A stretch of 64,000 bases of DNA from Chloroflexota bacterium. GTDB lineage: Bacteria; Chloroflexota; Anaerolineae; Aggregatilineales; Phototrophicaceae. Numbering within the stretch: the stretch's first letter is position 1; every line of letters starts with the position of its first letter. Position numbers and translations under genes: made by a program. The notes under the pieces are model-generated. The model was not told the origin of the DNA and did no database searches. It worked only from the letters and a program-made list of their open reading frames with translations. The stretch covers positions 122,451 to 186,450 of the forward strand of contig JAPOWG010000104.1 of assembly GCA_026707745.1 (NCBI GenBank), written 5' to 3'. Shown piece after piece: positions 35,135 through 43,784 of this stretch.

Positions 35135-36136
35135 TTACTCGTCGGCGAAGGCAGCATCAAATGCCACTTCGGACGCGGTGAAGTCATTGGTCTTGACCCA
35201 GGCCGCGGATTCGGTCGCGCCAAACTCGCGATCCATGCCGCTGTCTTCCCATTCGACTGACAGGGGTCCGTTATATCCGGCGCGATTCAGGGCGCGAATC
35301 ATCGAGTCGATGTCCAGATCGCCGCGTCCGCAGGACACGAAGTCCCAGCCGCGCCGCGAATCGCCAAAGTTCAAGTGAGAAGCGAGGATACTGCTAACAT
35401 TGTCCAGCGTCACTTTGGAATCTTTGACATGGACGTGGAAGATGCGATCGGCGAAGCGATCGATAAACTTGGCGGGATCAAAGAGCTGATGAATGAAATG
35501 GCTGGGATCGAAATTGAAGCCGAAGGCAGGATGGTGATCCAGGGCAGCCAAGGTCTTTTCGCCGGTGTAAATGTCGTAGGCGATTTCGCCCGGGTGGGCT
35601 TCCAAAGCGAACTTCACGCCCTCCGCGGCGAAGACGTCCAAAACCGGCAGCCAGCGATCGGCGAATTCCTGATAGCCGGCGTCGATCATTTCATCCGATG
35701 TCGGGGGAAATCGGTAAATCAAGTGCCAGACCGGGCTGCCGGTGAATCCATTGACGACATCGACGCCAAAGGCCTTGGCGGCGCGGGCTGTGTTCTTCAT
35801 TTCTTCGGCGCAGCGCTCGCGCACGCCGTCGGGATCGCCGTCGCCCCAGAGTCGATCCGGCAGGATGGCGCGATGGCGTTCGTCAATGAAGGCTTCGGCC
35901 ACGCATTGCCCGACCAGGTGATTACTGATCGAAAAGTAGGACAAGCCATGTTGGGCCAGGCCATCTATCCGCGACTGTATGTAGCTGTCGCTTTCCAGGG
36001 CTTTGTCGACTTCAAAATGGTCGCCCCAGCAGGCTAGTTCCAAGCCGTCGTAGCCGAAGCTCTTCGCTTTTTCGGCAATCGTCGCAAAAGGCAGGTCAGC
36101 CCATTGTCCTGTGAATAAGGTCACCGGTCTCGCCAT
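35135..36136 (-). CDS. Sugar phosphate isomerase/epimerase (xylose isomerase-like TIM barrel)
   Basis: A 333-aa AP-endonuclease-2/IolE-type TIM barrel. Metal ligands are suggested by ALEAHPGE (Glu/His), NFDPSHF (Asp/His), HVHVKDSK and the C-terminal SVEWEDSGM. The start is ATG 36136 with AAGGAA upstream; the open frame continues far upstream into repeats and that part is not coding. With the oxidoreductase just downstream it probably converts a keto-sugar or inositol-type intermediate; the substrate is unknown. Confidence 0.88.
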   Translation of the reverse strand: MARPVTLFTGQWADLPFATIAEKAKSFGYDGLELACWGDHFEVDKALESDSYIQSRIDGLAQHGLSYFSISNHLVGQCVAEAFIDERHRAILPDRLWGDGDPDGVRERCAEEMKNTARAAKAFGVDVVNGFTGSPVWHLIYRFPPTSDEMIDAGYQEFADRWLPVLDVFAAEGVKFALEAHPGEIAYDIYTGEKTLAALDHHPAFGFNFDPSHFIHQLFDPAKFIDRFADRIFHVHVKDSKVTLDNVSSILASHLNFGDSRRGWDFVSCGRGDLDIDSMIRALNRAGYNGPLSVEWEDSGMDREFGATESAAWVKTNDFTASEVAFDAAFADE

Positions 36137-36686
36137 AAGATTGTTCCTTTCTTGATCCGCGCGTAACCCTCGATCAATCGAAACGAGTATAACGCCCTCT
36201 GCCCTATCTTCCAATACTGCCTCGGCCTGGGGCGTGGCATCGCTGGGTTTGTGGATTGGCGGGGGTGGTAGTTTCTTCACTACGAAGGACACAGAAGTAA
36301 AACCAGGTAAGTCATGCAAATTCCGACGTCCAGCCCTAGGGGCGAGCCTTGGCTCGCCCACCGTTCCGGCTAGGTTTTGCGGGCGACCCGGCGGGTCGCC
36401 CCTACCGTCGACTATTATTTTGGAGTTGCATGACTTTGTTGGTCCTATTGAGGGCATAGAGGATTTTAGGCACCGAGGACAGCGAAGGCCGCCTAGGTCG
36501 CGTAGACACAGCCCTTCGACACTGACCGCCGGTCGCCCCTACGGGTTTGGACGCGATTGTAGATGGGATTACCGCAATTGAATTGTATCGGCGGTATTTG
36601 GTATGATTCCAGTCTGCCGGTCGCGGGGAAGCCGGCGCGAACGCGACAAGCATTTGCTGAGCCGGATAAGGGACAGGAAATCAAAG
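36137..36686. repeat. Divergent intergenic region with clustered R2/R3 repeats
   Basis: Three R2-type units occur: 36339-36359 (GGGGCGAGCC, TTGGCTCGCCC), 36381-36405 (GGGCGACCCG, GCGGGTCGCCCCTAC) and an R3-R2 unit in reverse at about 36500-36543 (CGCGTAGACACAG, CGACACTGACCGCCGG). No gene is evident. Promoters for the two divergent operons should lie here but none is clear. Confidence 0.65.
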
Positions 36687-37640
36687 ATGTACAATGGTTT
36701 GGAGATCATAGACTTTCATACGCATTTTCCCACGCGGCAACGCAGCTTCATCGAAGGCGCGCCCGACTATCGCCAAGAATATGTTGAGCGGCGCGGCGAA
36801 GTACGGGCGCGGATCGCGCGCGAGCAGGCCATGCAATACAACCGGCAGTGGCGCGCCACCTGGGGATTCGATCCGCCCGAGCGCGGCAATTTCAGCGACG
36901 AAGAACTGGCGGATCGCTGGGCTTCCGAGATTGTGAAATACGGTTTGAGAGCGGTGGGCTTCGTCACCGGCGGCGGCAACAGAAACCTGGCGAAGATAGT
37001 CAGCCGGCATCCCGAGACCTTCATCGGATTCGCGCATCATTATCCTTTCGCCGAGGGCGCCGCGGATGAACTGCGCCGGGCTGTGCGCGAAGATGGCATG
37101 AAAGCCTACAAACTGCTGGCGCCGTCGCTCGACCGACCGGTCGAGGATGAAGCGGCCTATCCAGTTTGGGAAGCCTGCGCTGAACTGGACATCCCGGTTT
37201 TGATCCACTTCGGCATTCAGGGAAGCGGCGGCGGCATCGCCTGGCATCAGAATATTAATCCGCTCAAGCTGCACAACGTGGCGAAGGACTTCCCCGAAGT
37301 AACTTTCGTCGTGCCGCACTTCGGTTGCGCCTGGATCCGCGAAACGTTGCAACTGTGCTGGGCTTGCGCCAACGTGTCGATAGACACCAGCGGATCCAAC
37401 CAGTGGGTCAAGTGGGTTGACGGCGACTGGACGACCAAGAAGCTCTTTCAAAAATACATGGAAACTATCGGTCCCGAGCGCATCATTTTTGGAACAGATT
37501 CCAGCTATTTCCCGCGCGGGTTCGCCGAGCCCTATTTGAGTTCCCAGATCCGTGATGTGCGGGAACTCAATTATCGCGAGGACGACATTCAATTGATCTT
37601 CGCCGGCAACGCCGCGCGTCTGTTCAAGATCTCGTTGTAG
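36687..37640 (+). CDS. Amidohydrolase (PF04909-like metal-dependent hydrolase)
   Basis: A 317-aa TIM-barrel hydrolase with the metal HxH near the N-terminus (IDFHTHFP, His11/His13), IHFG (His), VPHFGCAW and FGTDSSYFPRG (catalytic Asp) in order. Family members hydrolyse or decarboxylate cyclic and aromatic compounds, or act as lactonases. ATG 36687 with AGGAA upstream is chosen over an in-frame codon 28 residues earlier. It precedes the sugar ABC transporter genes on the same strand by 113 bp, suggesting a shared substrate pathway. Confidence 0.87.
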   Translation: MYNGLEIIDFHTHFPTRQRSFIEGAPDYRQEYVERRGEVRARIAREQAMQYNRQWRATWGFDPPERGNFSDEELADRWASEIVKYGLRAVGFVTGGGNRNLAKIVSRHPETFIGFAHHYPFAEGAADELRRAVREDGMKAYKLLAPSLDRPVEDEAAYPVWEACAELDIPVLIHFGIQGSGGGIAWHQNINPLKLHNVAKDFPEVTFVVPHFGCAWIRETLQLCWACANVSIDTSGSNQWVKWVDGDWTTKKLFQKYMETIGPERIIFGTDSSYFPRGFAEPYLSSQIRDVRELNYREDDIQLIFAGNAARLFKISL

Positions 37641-37753
37641 AGTTTTCACAGTTTTTCGCAGTTGAAGCTGTCACTTTTGTTGCGTCTGAACGCGATATGG
37701 GTTACAGTTTTGGTGTCGGATCTATATTCAACATAATAAGAAAGGACAAGAGG

Positions 37754-39049
37754 ATGCGATTGTCAAAACTGCTCGCAATCGTTATGGTTGCCATTCTATT
37801 TGGTACCTTGGGCGCTGCGACTGGCGCGCAAGACATGGTGGAGATTGAATACTGGCAGTACAACTTCGGCGCTCGCGTTGATGCCATGAATATGCTGATC
37901 GAGCAATTCGAGGCGGAAAACCCGGGCATCAAGGTCGTGCATAACAGCGACATCCCATACGCCGACTTCCGAACCGAGCTGGCGGCGTCGGCGCCGGCGG
38001 GCGTCGGTCCGGATGTGGTCACGTTGTTCTATGGCTGGATCCCGGCTTTCGTTGACGCGGGCTATCTCGTACCTTTGCCAGACGATCCATTCAGCGAAGA
38101 ATTCATCCTGGAGACTTTCTCGCCGATGGTCGCCAACTCGAAGTTCGAAGGAAGCTATTGGGCGATCCCGACGGCTGTTCGTTCGCTGGCGCTGTTTTGG
38201 AACAAGGACATCTTCGCCGACGCCGGACTGGATCCGGAGAGTCCTCCCGGGACGCTGGACGAAATGGTTGAAGCCGCTATTGCAACGACGCAATATGACG
38301 GCGACATGAAGGACGTCCTGAGCATCACGCGAATGGGGCATGCGCCGGCGCTGGCCTCGCAGGATCACCACTGGTTCCGCGAAGTGCTGATCCGTCAGTA
38401 TGGCGGCGCGCCTTATAGCGATGACGGCCGTACGGTGACTTATAACAGCGAAGAAGGCTGCGCTGCCTTTTCTTGGCTGGCCGCCTTCGAGACCGAGCAT
38501 GTGACAGGCAGCAACGATATTCTTGACGGCGCCACAAACGCCTTTGTCAACGGGGAATCGGCGCTGCATATTGATGGCTCGTTCCGCGTGGGAACCATCG
38601 CCCGCAACAATCCGGACCTGAACTATGGCGTTACAGAGCTGCCGGTTGGGCCCAATGGCGAAAGGCACACGTTTGGCTCGTACTGGACGCATGGCATCAC
38701 GCGCCGCGCCAACGACGATCCGGCGCGACTGGAAGCCGCCGTCAAATTCTTGCAGTTCATCACGACGCCCGAGGCAGGCACGCTCTGGGTGAACAATGTG
38801 GGTGAATTGCCGGCACAAGCCACGGCGGCAGCCGATGAAATGATCCTGGCGGATCCGATCCTCGGCGCTTTTTCAGCCGGATTGGCTTATTCACACGCGA
38901 CCTTCTTCGTCGACGAGAGCGCGCAGCGTCAGGTTTTGATTGACGCCTTCGACAACATCCGACTGGGCGGCATGGATCCCTGCGAGGCGCTTGATGAAGC
39001 GGCCGCGGCCGAGCAAGAGTTGATCGACGCCTTTTGGGCTGACCGCTAG
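37754..39049 (+). CDS. ABC transporter extracellular sugar-binding protein (family 1)
   Basis: A 431-aa binding protein with a Sec signal peptide (MRLSKLLAIVMVAILFGTLG, likely cut near ATGA|QD) and a family-1 solute-binding fold: IEYWQYNFGARVDAMNMLIE, GPDVVTLFYGWIPAFVDAGYLVPL, and VRSLALFWNKDIFADAGLDP. No lipobox Cys. AAGAGG precedes ATG 37754. Two MalF/MalG-type permeases follow after a strong hairpin, which would let more binding protein than permease be made. The ATPase is not encoded here; a shared MsmK-like ATPase is likely. Confidence 0.93.
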   Translation: MRLSKLLAIVMVAILFGTLGAATGAQDMVEIEYWQYNFGARVDAMNMLIEQFEAENPGIKVVHNSDIPYADFRTELAASAPAGVGPDVVTLFYGWIPAFVDAGYLVPLPDDPFSEEFILETFSPMVANSKFEGSYWAIPTAVRSLALFWNKDIFADAGLDPESPPGTLDEMVEAAIATTQYDGDMKDVLSITRMGHAPALASQDHHWFREVLIRQYGGAPYSDDGRTVTYNSEEGCAAFSWLAAFETEHVTGSNDILDGATNAFVNGESALHIDGSFRVGTIARNNPDLNYGVTELPVGPNGERHTFGSYWTHGITRRANDDPARLEAAVKFLQFITTPEAGTLWVNNVGELPAQATAAADEMILADPILGAFSAGLAYSHATFFVDESAQRQVLIDAFDNIRLGGMDPCEALDEAAAAEQELIDAFWADR

Positions 39050-39074
39050 ATCGAGATCGAGTCCAAGTATGTAC

Positions 39075-39106
39075 ACTGCGCCAGGCAAAAGGATGCCTGG
39101 CGCAGT
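39075..39106 (+). terminator. Strong intercistronic hairpin between binding protein and permease genes
   Basis: Perfect 13-bp stem ACTGCGCCAGGCA/TGCCTGGCGCAGT with a 6-base loop, followed by TTCAATT. It probably acts as a partial terminator or RNA-stabilising 3' end for the binding protein message, as in maltose-type operons. Confidence 0.7.
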
Positions 39107-39147
39107 TTCAATTGGCACATTCAATGCAATCGCAAGGCAATGACTGA

Positions 39148-40089
39148 GTGATCAGCAAGCGAAATTCGAGGGAAAAGGCGAGTCCTTTCCGCTGGACGCT
39201 GGCGAAGAAAAAGATCGTCTGGGCATATATATTTTTGGCGATCCCCATCGTGTTTTTCGCCTACATTCGCATCTACCCCACCTTTTTTGCTTTCCAGATG
39301 AGTTTGCACGACTACAATCCGATGGCGGTGGAGCAGCCTTTCGTCGGCTTTGAGAACTACGAAAAAGTCTTCACGGAACTGAGCAAAAAGAAATCAATTA
39401 CGAAATCGGCCTTTCAAAACACAATCAGCTACGTGGTTTTTGGCGTGCCAATTCAGTTGTGCCTGGCGCTGTGCATCGCATTGATGCTCAACGAGATCCG
39501 CTTCATGAGCACGTTGTATCGCATCCTGTTTTTCTTGCCATTTGTGACTTCGACGATCGCCATCGCCTGGGTGTTCCGCATGCTGTACCAACCGCGCTTT
39601 GGCTTGTTCAATGTGATCTTGCAATGGCTGTCGCTGCCGCAACAGCCCTTCCTAAAGAGACCGGAGCAAGCTTTGCCATCGATACTTGCCTTGGTTATCT
39701 GGCAGGGAATGGGCTTCGCGGTGATCATTTTTCTGGCGGGGCTCAAGCAGATACCGCGCACCTATTACGAAGCGGCGGAGGTTGATGGCGCGAGCCGATG
39801 GCACACCTTCCGTTATATTACTTTCCCGCTCTTGAACCCGAGCATCGTTTATCTGCTGGTCTTGCAGACGATTTCTTTTTTGCGCATGTTCGCGCCGGTG
39901 ATAGCGATGACGGAACAGGGCAGTGGCGGACCACTCAATTCAACCACCACGGTCGTGCTGCGTGTATATCGCGAGGCCTTTCAGAGTTTCAATATGGGCT
40001 ACGCGTCGTCGATGACCGTCGTCTTGTTCGCGATGATCCTCGGGGTCACCATTGTTCAGCTTTCGATCACCTCCAGGCGAATCAACTGA
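39148..40089 (+). CDS. Sugar ABC transporter permease (MalF/UgpA-like)
   Basis: A 313-aa permease with six membrane helices and the EAA loop YYEAAEVDGASRWHTFRYITFPLL that docks the ATPase. It begins with GTG, preceded by AAGG at about 12 bases; no ATG gives the full first helix. The partner permease follows ten bases after its stop. Substrate is presumably a saccharide, judged from the family-1 binding protein upstream. Confidence 0.92.
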   Translation: MISKRNSREKASPFRWTLAKKKIVWAYIFLAIPIVFFAYIRIYPTFFAFQMSLHDYNPMAVEQPFVGFENYEKVFTELSKKKSITKSAFQNTISYVVFGVPIQLCLALCIALMLNEIRFMSTLYRILFFLPFVTSTIAIAWVFRMLYQPRFGLFNVILQWLSLPQQPFLKRPEQALPSILALVIWQGMGFAVIIFLAGLKQIPRTYYEAAEVDGASRWHTFRYITFPLLNPSIVYLLVLQTISFLRMFAPVIAMTEQGSGGPLNSTTTVVLRVYREAFQSFNMGYASSMTVVLFAMILGVTIVQLSITSRRIN

Positions 40090-40099
40090 GGTTCTCACC

Positions 40100-40993
40100 G
40101 TGGAATCAGTCACTCCCTCAAACATTTTCAAGGACAAGGGCCGCGGAAGCTCTGTCGGCAAAGCCGGCGACAGTTGGGCGCACAAGTTCTTTTCTTACCT
40201 CTTGCTGACGCTGATCGCCTTCACGATGATCGTGCCTTTCATGTGGATGCTATCCACCTCGCTGAAGCCGGAGAAAGAGATTCTCAGGCGCAATATATTC
40301 CCGATCGAGCCGACAATGGACAATTATAGCGAGGTCATCAACGAGACGGATCTGCCGCTCTGGTACAAGAACTCCTTCATCGTCGCGGTGATTAGCACTA
40401 TCAGCGTGGCTTTCTTTGACGCCTTGGCCGGGTTTGTCTTCGCCAAGTATGAATTCCCCGGCAAGAGGCCGATTTTTATCATATTCTTGACCTCATTGAT
40501 GGTGCCGACGGAGATGCTGCTCATCCCCTGGTTTATCATGTCATCCAATCCGCCAATCGGTCCCAGTTGGGTCGACACCTATTGGGGCATCGCTTTTCCT
40601 GGCGTCATTACCGCAGCCGGCATCTTTTTGATGCGGCAGTTTATGCAGGGGGTGCCGGACGAGCTGCTGGATGCGGGCCGGATTGACGGCGTGAGCGAAT
40701 TTGGGCTGTTTTGGCGGGTAGCGGTGCCGCTGAGCTTGCCAGCCATCGGCGCGCTGTGCATCTTCAACTTCCTGGGCAACTGGAACGCCTTCATTTGGCC
40801 GCTGATCGCGACGACTCGCAGCGAAATGTTCACCTTGCCGGTCGGCATCCAGCAATTCTCGTCGGAAGCCGATACGCCCTGGAACTTGATTATGACCGGG
40901 GCGTCGCTGTCGGTCGTGCCGCTGCTGATCGTGGTGATCATCTTTCAGCGTTACATCATTGAAGGCATCGCCTTGACCGGGTTGAAAGGCTAG
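40100..40993 (+). CDS. Sugar ABC transporter permease (MalG/UgpE-like)
   Basis: A 297-aa permease with six helices; the EAA-type loop is DELLDAGRIDGVSEFGLFWRVAVPL. The start is GTG 40100 with GAGG seven to eight bases upstream; the frame stays open further back but overlaps the previous gene. The C-terminal FQRYIIEGIALTGLKG is typical of MalG-like partners. It is followed after three bases by a lyase gene, tying that enzyme to transport. Confidence 0.92.
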   Translation: MESVTPSNIFKDKGRGSSVGKAGDSWAHKFFSYLLLTLIAFTMIVPFMWMLSTSLKPEKEILRRNIFPIEPTMDNYSEVINETDLPLWYKNSFIVAVISTISVAFFDALAGFVFAKYEFPGKRPIFIIFLTSLMVPTEMLLIPWFIMSSNPPIGPSWVDTYWGIAFPGVITAAGIFLMRQFMQGVPDELLDAGRIDGVSEFGLFWRVAVPLSLPAIGALCIFNFLGNWNAFIWPLIATTRSEMFTLPVGIQQFSSEADTPWNLIMTGASLSVVPLLIVVIIFQRYIIEGIALTGLKG

Positions 40994-40996
40994 CAA

Positions 40997-42496
40997 TTGT
41001 CGAAGACGTCGGGAAGTTTTCCGCATCCGCTCTACGAAAAATTCGTTCTCAAGCCCGCGTATCAAGACGCAACAGAATACTATTATGAACCCATGATGGC
41101 GGCGAATTTCGCCCATGCTGTCATGTTGTACCGCTGCGATGTGATATCGCTGGAAAACGCAAAGGCTTTGCTCACCGCCTTGCAGCAGGTGGAAGACGCC
41201 GGCATTGACCAAGTCGTTTACCGTTCCGGCGTGGAAGATATGTTCTTCGCAATAGAAGGGCACTTAATCGAAACTGCCGGGGGCGCTTTCGGCGGCAACT
41301 TGCAGTTGGCACGCAGCCGCAACGACCTGGGTTATGCTTTGACGCGTCTGGCATTGCGTTCTTTGATCCTGGAGACATTCGAAGAGCTACAGGCGTTCAG
41401 AGACGTCATGCGCCGCTTTGCATTCGAACACCTGGAAACGCTTATGCCCGGCTATACGCATACGCAGCCGGCGCAGCCGACAACCATGGCGCATTATATT
41501 GCCGGCTTGTTATCCATTCTGGAGAGAGACAGCGCCCGCCTCCGGTTCGCTCACGAGACCAATAACCAGAGTCCGCTGGGCGCCGCCGCGCTGACCGGAA
41601 CGGCTTTTCCCATCGATAGAGCGCTCAGCGCCAGGCTTCTGGGATTCGACAGCGTGCAACTAAGCACCTATGCCAGCATTGGCGCAAGCGACAATTTGAC
41701 CGACGTGGCCAGTGCCCTGTCTTCAGTAGGCGTCAATCTGTCAAGGTTTACGCATGATATGCTTTTCTGGGCAACGGGTGAAAGCGGCGCTATTCGCATC
41801 GACGACAGCTTCATTCAGATCAGTTCAATCATGCCGCAGAAAAGGAATCCGGTTGTTCTCGAGCACTTGCGGGCGCGGATCAGCCGTATGATGGCATTGG
41901 CGAGCGGCATCATCGGGCAGTGTCACAACATCCCTTTTGGCGATACCCAGGATATAGAAGACCCGATCTTGCCATTGCTGTTTGGATCACTGGAAACAGC
42001 TTCGGAAATACTGCAACTCTACAGCGCGGTCATCGAAACGCTGCAGGTGAACGTCGACCATTTGCGCGAGCGAGCGATCGCGGGATTCACGACTGTCACC
42101 GAATTGGCGGATACCCTGGTCAGGCAGTGCAAGCTGCCCTTCCGCGAGGCGCATGGCATCATATCGGCGCTGGTGAGTCACTCGATAGAAAACGATCTTT
42201 CGCCACGTGATTTGACAGCCGGCTTACTGAGCGAGATAGCCAAAAGCGAATTCGATCTGGAAGTCGAGCTTTCGGAAGCGATGATGAGAAGGGCGCTTGA
42301 TCCAGGCGCTTTCGTCGAAGCCCGCAGCTTGCCGGGCGGCGCTGCGCCGAAGGCAACATCGCAGGTACTCGAGGGACAGGAACTAGGCATAGAGCAAGAC
42401 GCGCAGTGGCTGGCTGCCGCAAGGGGGAAGATCGCCGACGCGCAGTCCCTTCTACGAAGCGAAATCGACGATATTTTGGCGACGTCGGCGGGTTAA
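40997..42496 (+). CDS. Argininosuccinate lyase/fumarase-superfamily lyase (not typical ArgH)
   Basis: A 499-aa protein with the superfamily signature SSIMPQKRNP (276-285) holding the catalytic serine loop, GYTHTQPAQPTTMAH with the general-acid His, and SRNDLGYALTRLAL. These enzymes eliminate fumarate from succinyl-adducts. True ArgH opens with a WGGRF motif, absent here (PHPLYEKFVLKPAYQ). TTG start with AAAGG upstream, three bases after the permease gene. Its place in an ABC uptake operon suggests cleaving an imported compound; the substrate is unknown. Confidence 0.85.
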   Translation: MSKTSGSFPHPLYEKFVLKPAYQDATEYYYEPMMAANFAHAVMLYRCDVISLENAKALLTALQQVEDAGIDQVVYRSGVEDMFFAIEGHLIETAGGAFGGNLQLARSRNDLGYALTRLALRSLILETFEELQAFRDVMRRFAFEHLETLMPGYTHTQPAQPTTMAHYIAGLLSILERDSARLRFAHETNNQSPLGAAALTGTAFPIDRALSARLLGFDSVQLSTYASIGASDNLTDVASALSSVGVNLSRFTHDMLFWATGESGAIRIDDSFIQISSIMPQKRNPVVLEHLRARISRMMALASGIIGQCHNIPFGDTQDIEDPILPLLFGSLETASEILQLYSAVIETLQVNVDHLRERAIAGFTTVTELADTLVRQCKLPFREAHGIISALVSHSIENDLSPRDLTAGLLSEIAKSEFDLEVELSEAMMRRALDPGAFVEARSLPGGAAPKATSQVLEGQELGIEQDAQWLAAARGKIADAQSLLRSEIDDILATSAG

Positions 42497-42520
42497 ATCG
42501 GATCGGCCGCCGGGGCGCTG

Positions 42521-43143
42521 TCAGCCGCTTCCCGCCTCGTCGCCTTCCAAGGTTAGTAGATAGGCCACGATGTCGAAGATCTCGAGATTGGTGTAGATGT
42601 CCGACCAATTGTCGGGCATCAGTTCGGGATCGTAGTCTTCGACGACAATTGCCTTGGGATCCACAATCGAGTTGTAGATGTATTCGACGGCGCTTTGCCC
42701 CTCGACCCGAGTCAAGGCGCGGCTCTTGATATTGAGCAAGCCGGGACCCACCAGTTTTTCCTCGCTGGTCGGGCTATGGCAATTGGCGCAGGAATACCCG
42801 GTTCCAGCCGTTTCCTGGAAAGTCTCGAATAGAATGGCGCCCTTCTGGGGATCGCGCATGGAGACCATGCGATCAAGCGGAGACAGGACCTCGGTGGCTG
42901 TCGGTTCCGGCGTCAAGGTCGGTTCCGGCGTGCTGGTTGCGGTTGGCTGGGGGGTGGATGTTTTGGTCGGCGGAACTGGCGTGGCGGTGGGTGGACTTGT
43001 CGCTTCAGCGGTCGGCGCCGCAGCCTCTTGACCCGTCGCCCGGGTTTCCGTCGCCGTTGGCGCTTGCCATACCGGCGTTGCTACAGTGCCGCATCCGACA
43101 AGCAGAATAGCAAGGATCAACAATAGAGCAATGCTTGTTGTCA
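42521..43143 (-). CDS. Lipoprotein monohaem cytochrome c
   Basis: A 207-aa protein with a lipoprotein signal (ILAILLVGC, lipidated Cys18), a Pro/Thr/Glu-rich linker of about 70 residues, and one class-I-like cytochrome domain: haem-binding CANCH (119-123) and probable Met176 ligand in PELMPDNW. It should shuttle electrons at the outer face of the membrane. The ATG at 43143 abuts an R1 repeat whose reversed sequence GGGTGAGGGT supplies the only ribosome-site-like bases. The frame is open further upstream within repeats, which I do not count. Confidence 0.88.
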
Positions 43144-43552
43144 TACCCTCACCCCAAACCCGTCTCCCATAAAGGGAGAGGGGTTTATGCCCGCCGTTGC
43201 GAGTTTGACCATTGCCAGTTCCACACTTCGGGCGCAGAGACGCTTCCCTTCTCCCCCTGTGGCAGAAGGGGCTGGCGGATGAGGGAACAATAGTGAACGC
43301 CACGCCATAATTATCGGACAAGCCTTGTAGAATCGACATCAGGTCTGGCGTAGTTTTTCGCGGCACTCTGGTCATCCTGTCGTCCAATTCAATTTGAGAA
43401 ATTCGTCACAAATGGCTGCAAGCAACATTATCGCAAATGGTCAGCCGAAATTGTAGGGGAAAGGACCGCCAGATTTTCATTAACCACCGTGGGGCGCGTG
43501 GGGCGCGCCAACACAGCCCTGCGTCACTGACCGCCGCGAGATTTATCAGAAT

Positions 43553-43640
43553 CAGCCGCTCGGCGGCAGCGAAAGAGTCTGCCGCGCTCACAGAAAATAA
43601 TACACCTTCCGCACGTATGAGCAGGGCAGTCTATTAAAAG
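43553..43640 (+). repeat. R4 element, copy C (degenerate)
   Basis: Shares AGCCGCTCGGCG..AGCGAAA, CGCGCTCA and TATGAGCA..GGCAGT..TATTAAA blocks with copy B, but with internal deletions and no clean second hairpin. Confidence 0.4.
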
Positions 43641-43661
43641 AAAGCGCGCATCGGGCCAGTT

Positions 43662-43690
43662 TTGACAACTTAAGACATCTCGTAACAAAT
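43662..43690 (+). promoter_or_regulatory. Possible promoter of the peptide uptake operon
   Basis: A perfect TTGACA (43662-43667) precedes, after 17 bases, the poor -10 match ACAAAT (43685-43690); a second candidate TAAACT lies about 20 bases further on. Position fits the binding-protein gene at 43785. Confidence 0.3.
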
Positions 43691-43784
43691 TATTAATCCA
43701 ACAGATGTATGCTAAACTAGCCTTAAGCGTGAAGGGAGCTACAGCGTCCAGAGTGAAGAGAATCGAGGAAAAGGAAGGCAGCTC

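Larger units (their letters stand above)
43144..43784. repeat. Repeat island (R1, R3 and R4 copies)
   Basis: A full R1 composite runs from 43144 (ACCCTCACCCC) through 43242-43285 to AAGCCTTGTAGAA near 43335; it matches 45610-45980 with a 173-bp insertion there. A reversed R3 unit lies at about 43484-43535 (CAACACAGCCCTGCGTCACTGACC). A decayed R4 copy follows at 43553-43640. No gene is supported. Confidence 0.7.

Noticed and set aside
36681..37649. 322-codon minus-strand frame opposite the amidohydrolase
   Set aside because: Antisense shadow of a metal-dependent hydrolase with intact motifs.
40997..42496. Calling the lyase argH
   Set aside because: The ArgH N-terminal motif is missing and no arg genes adjoin it; only the superfamily signature is secure.
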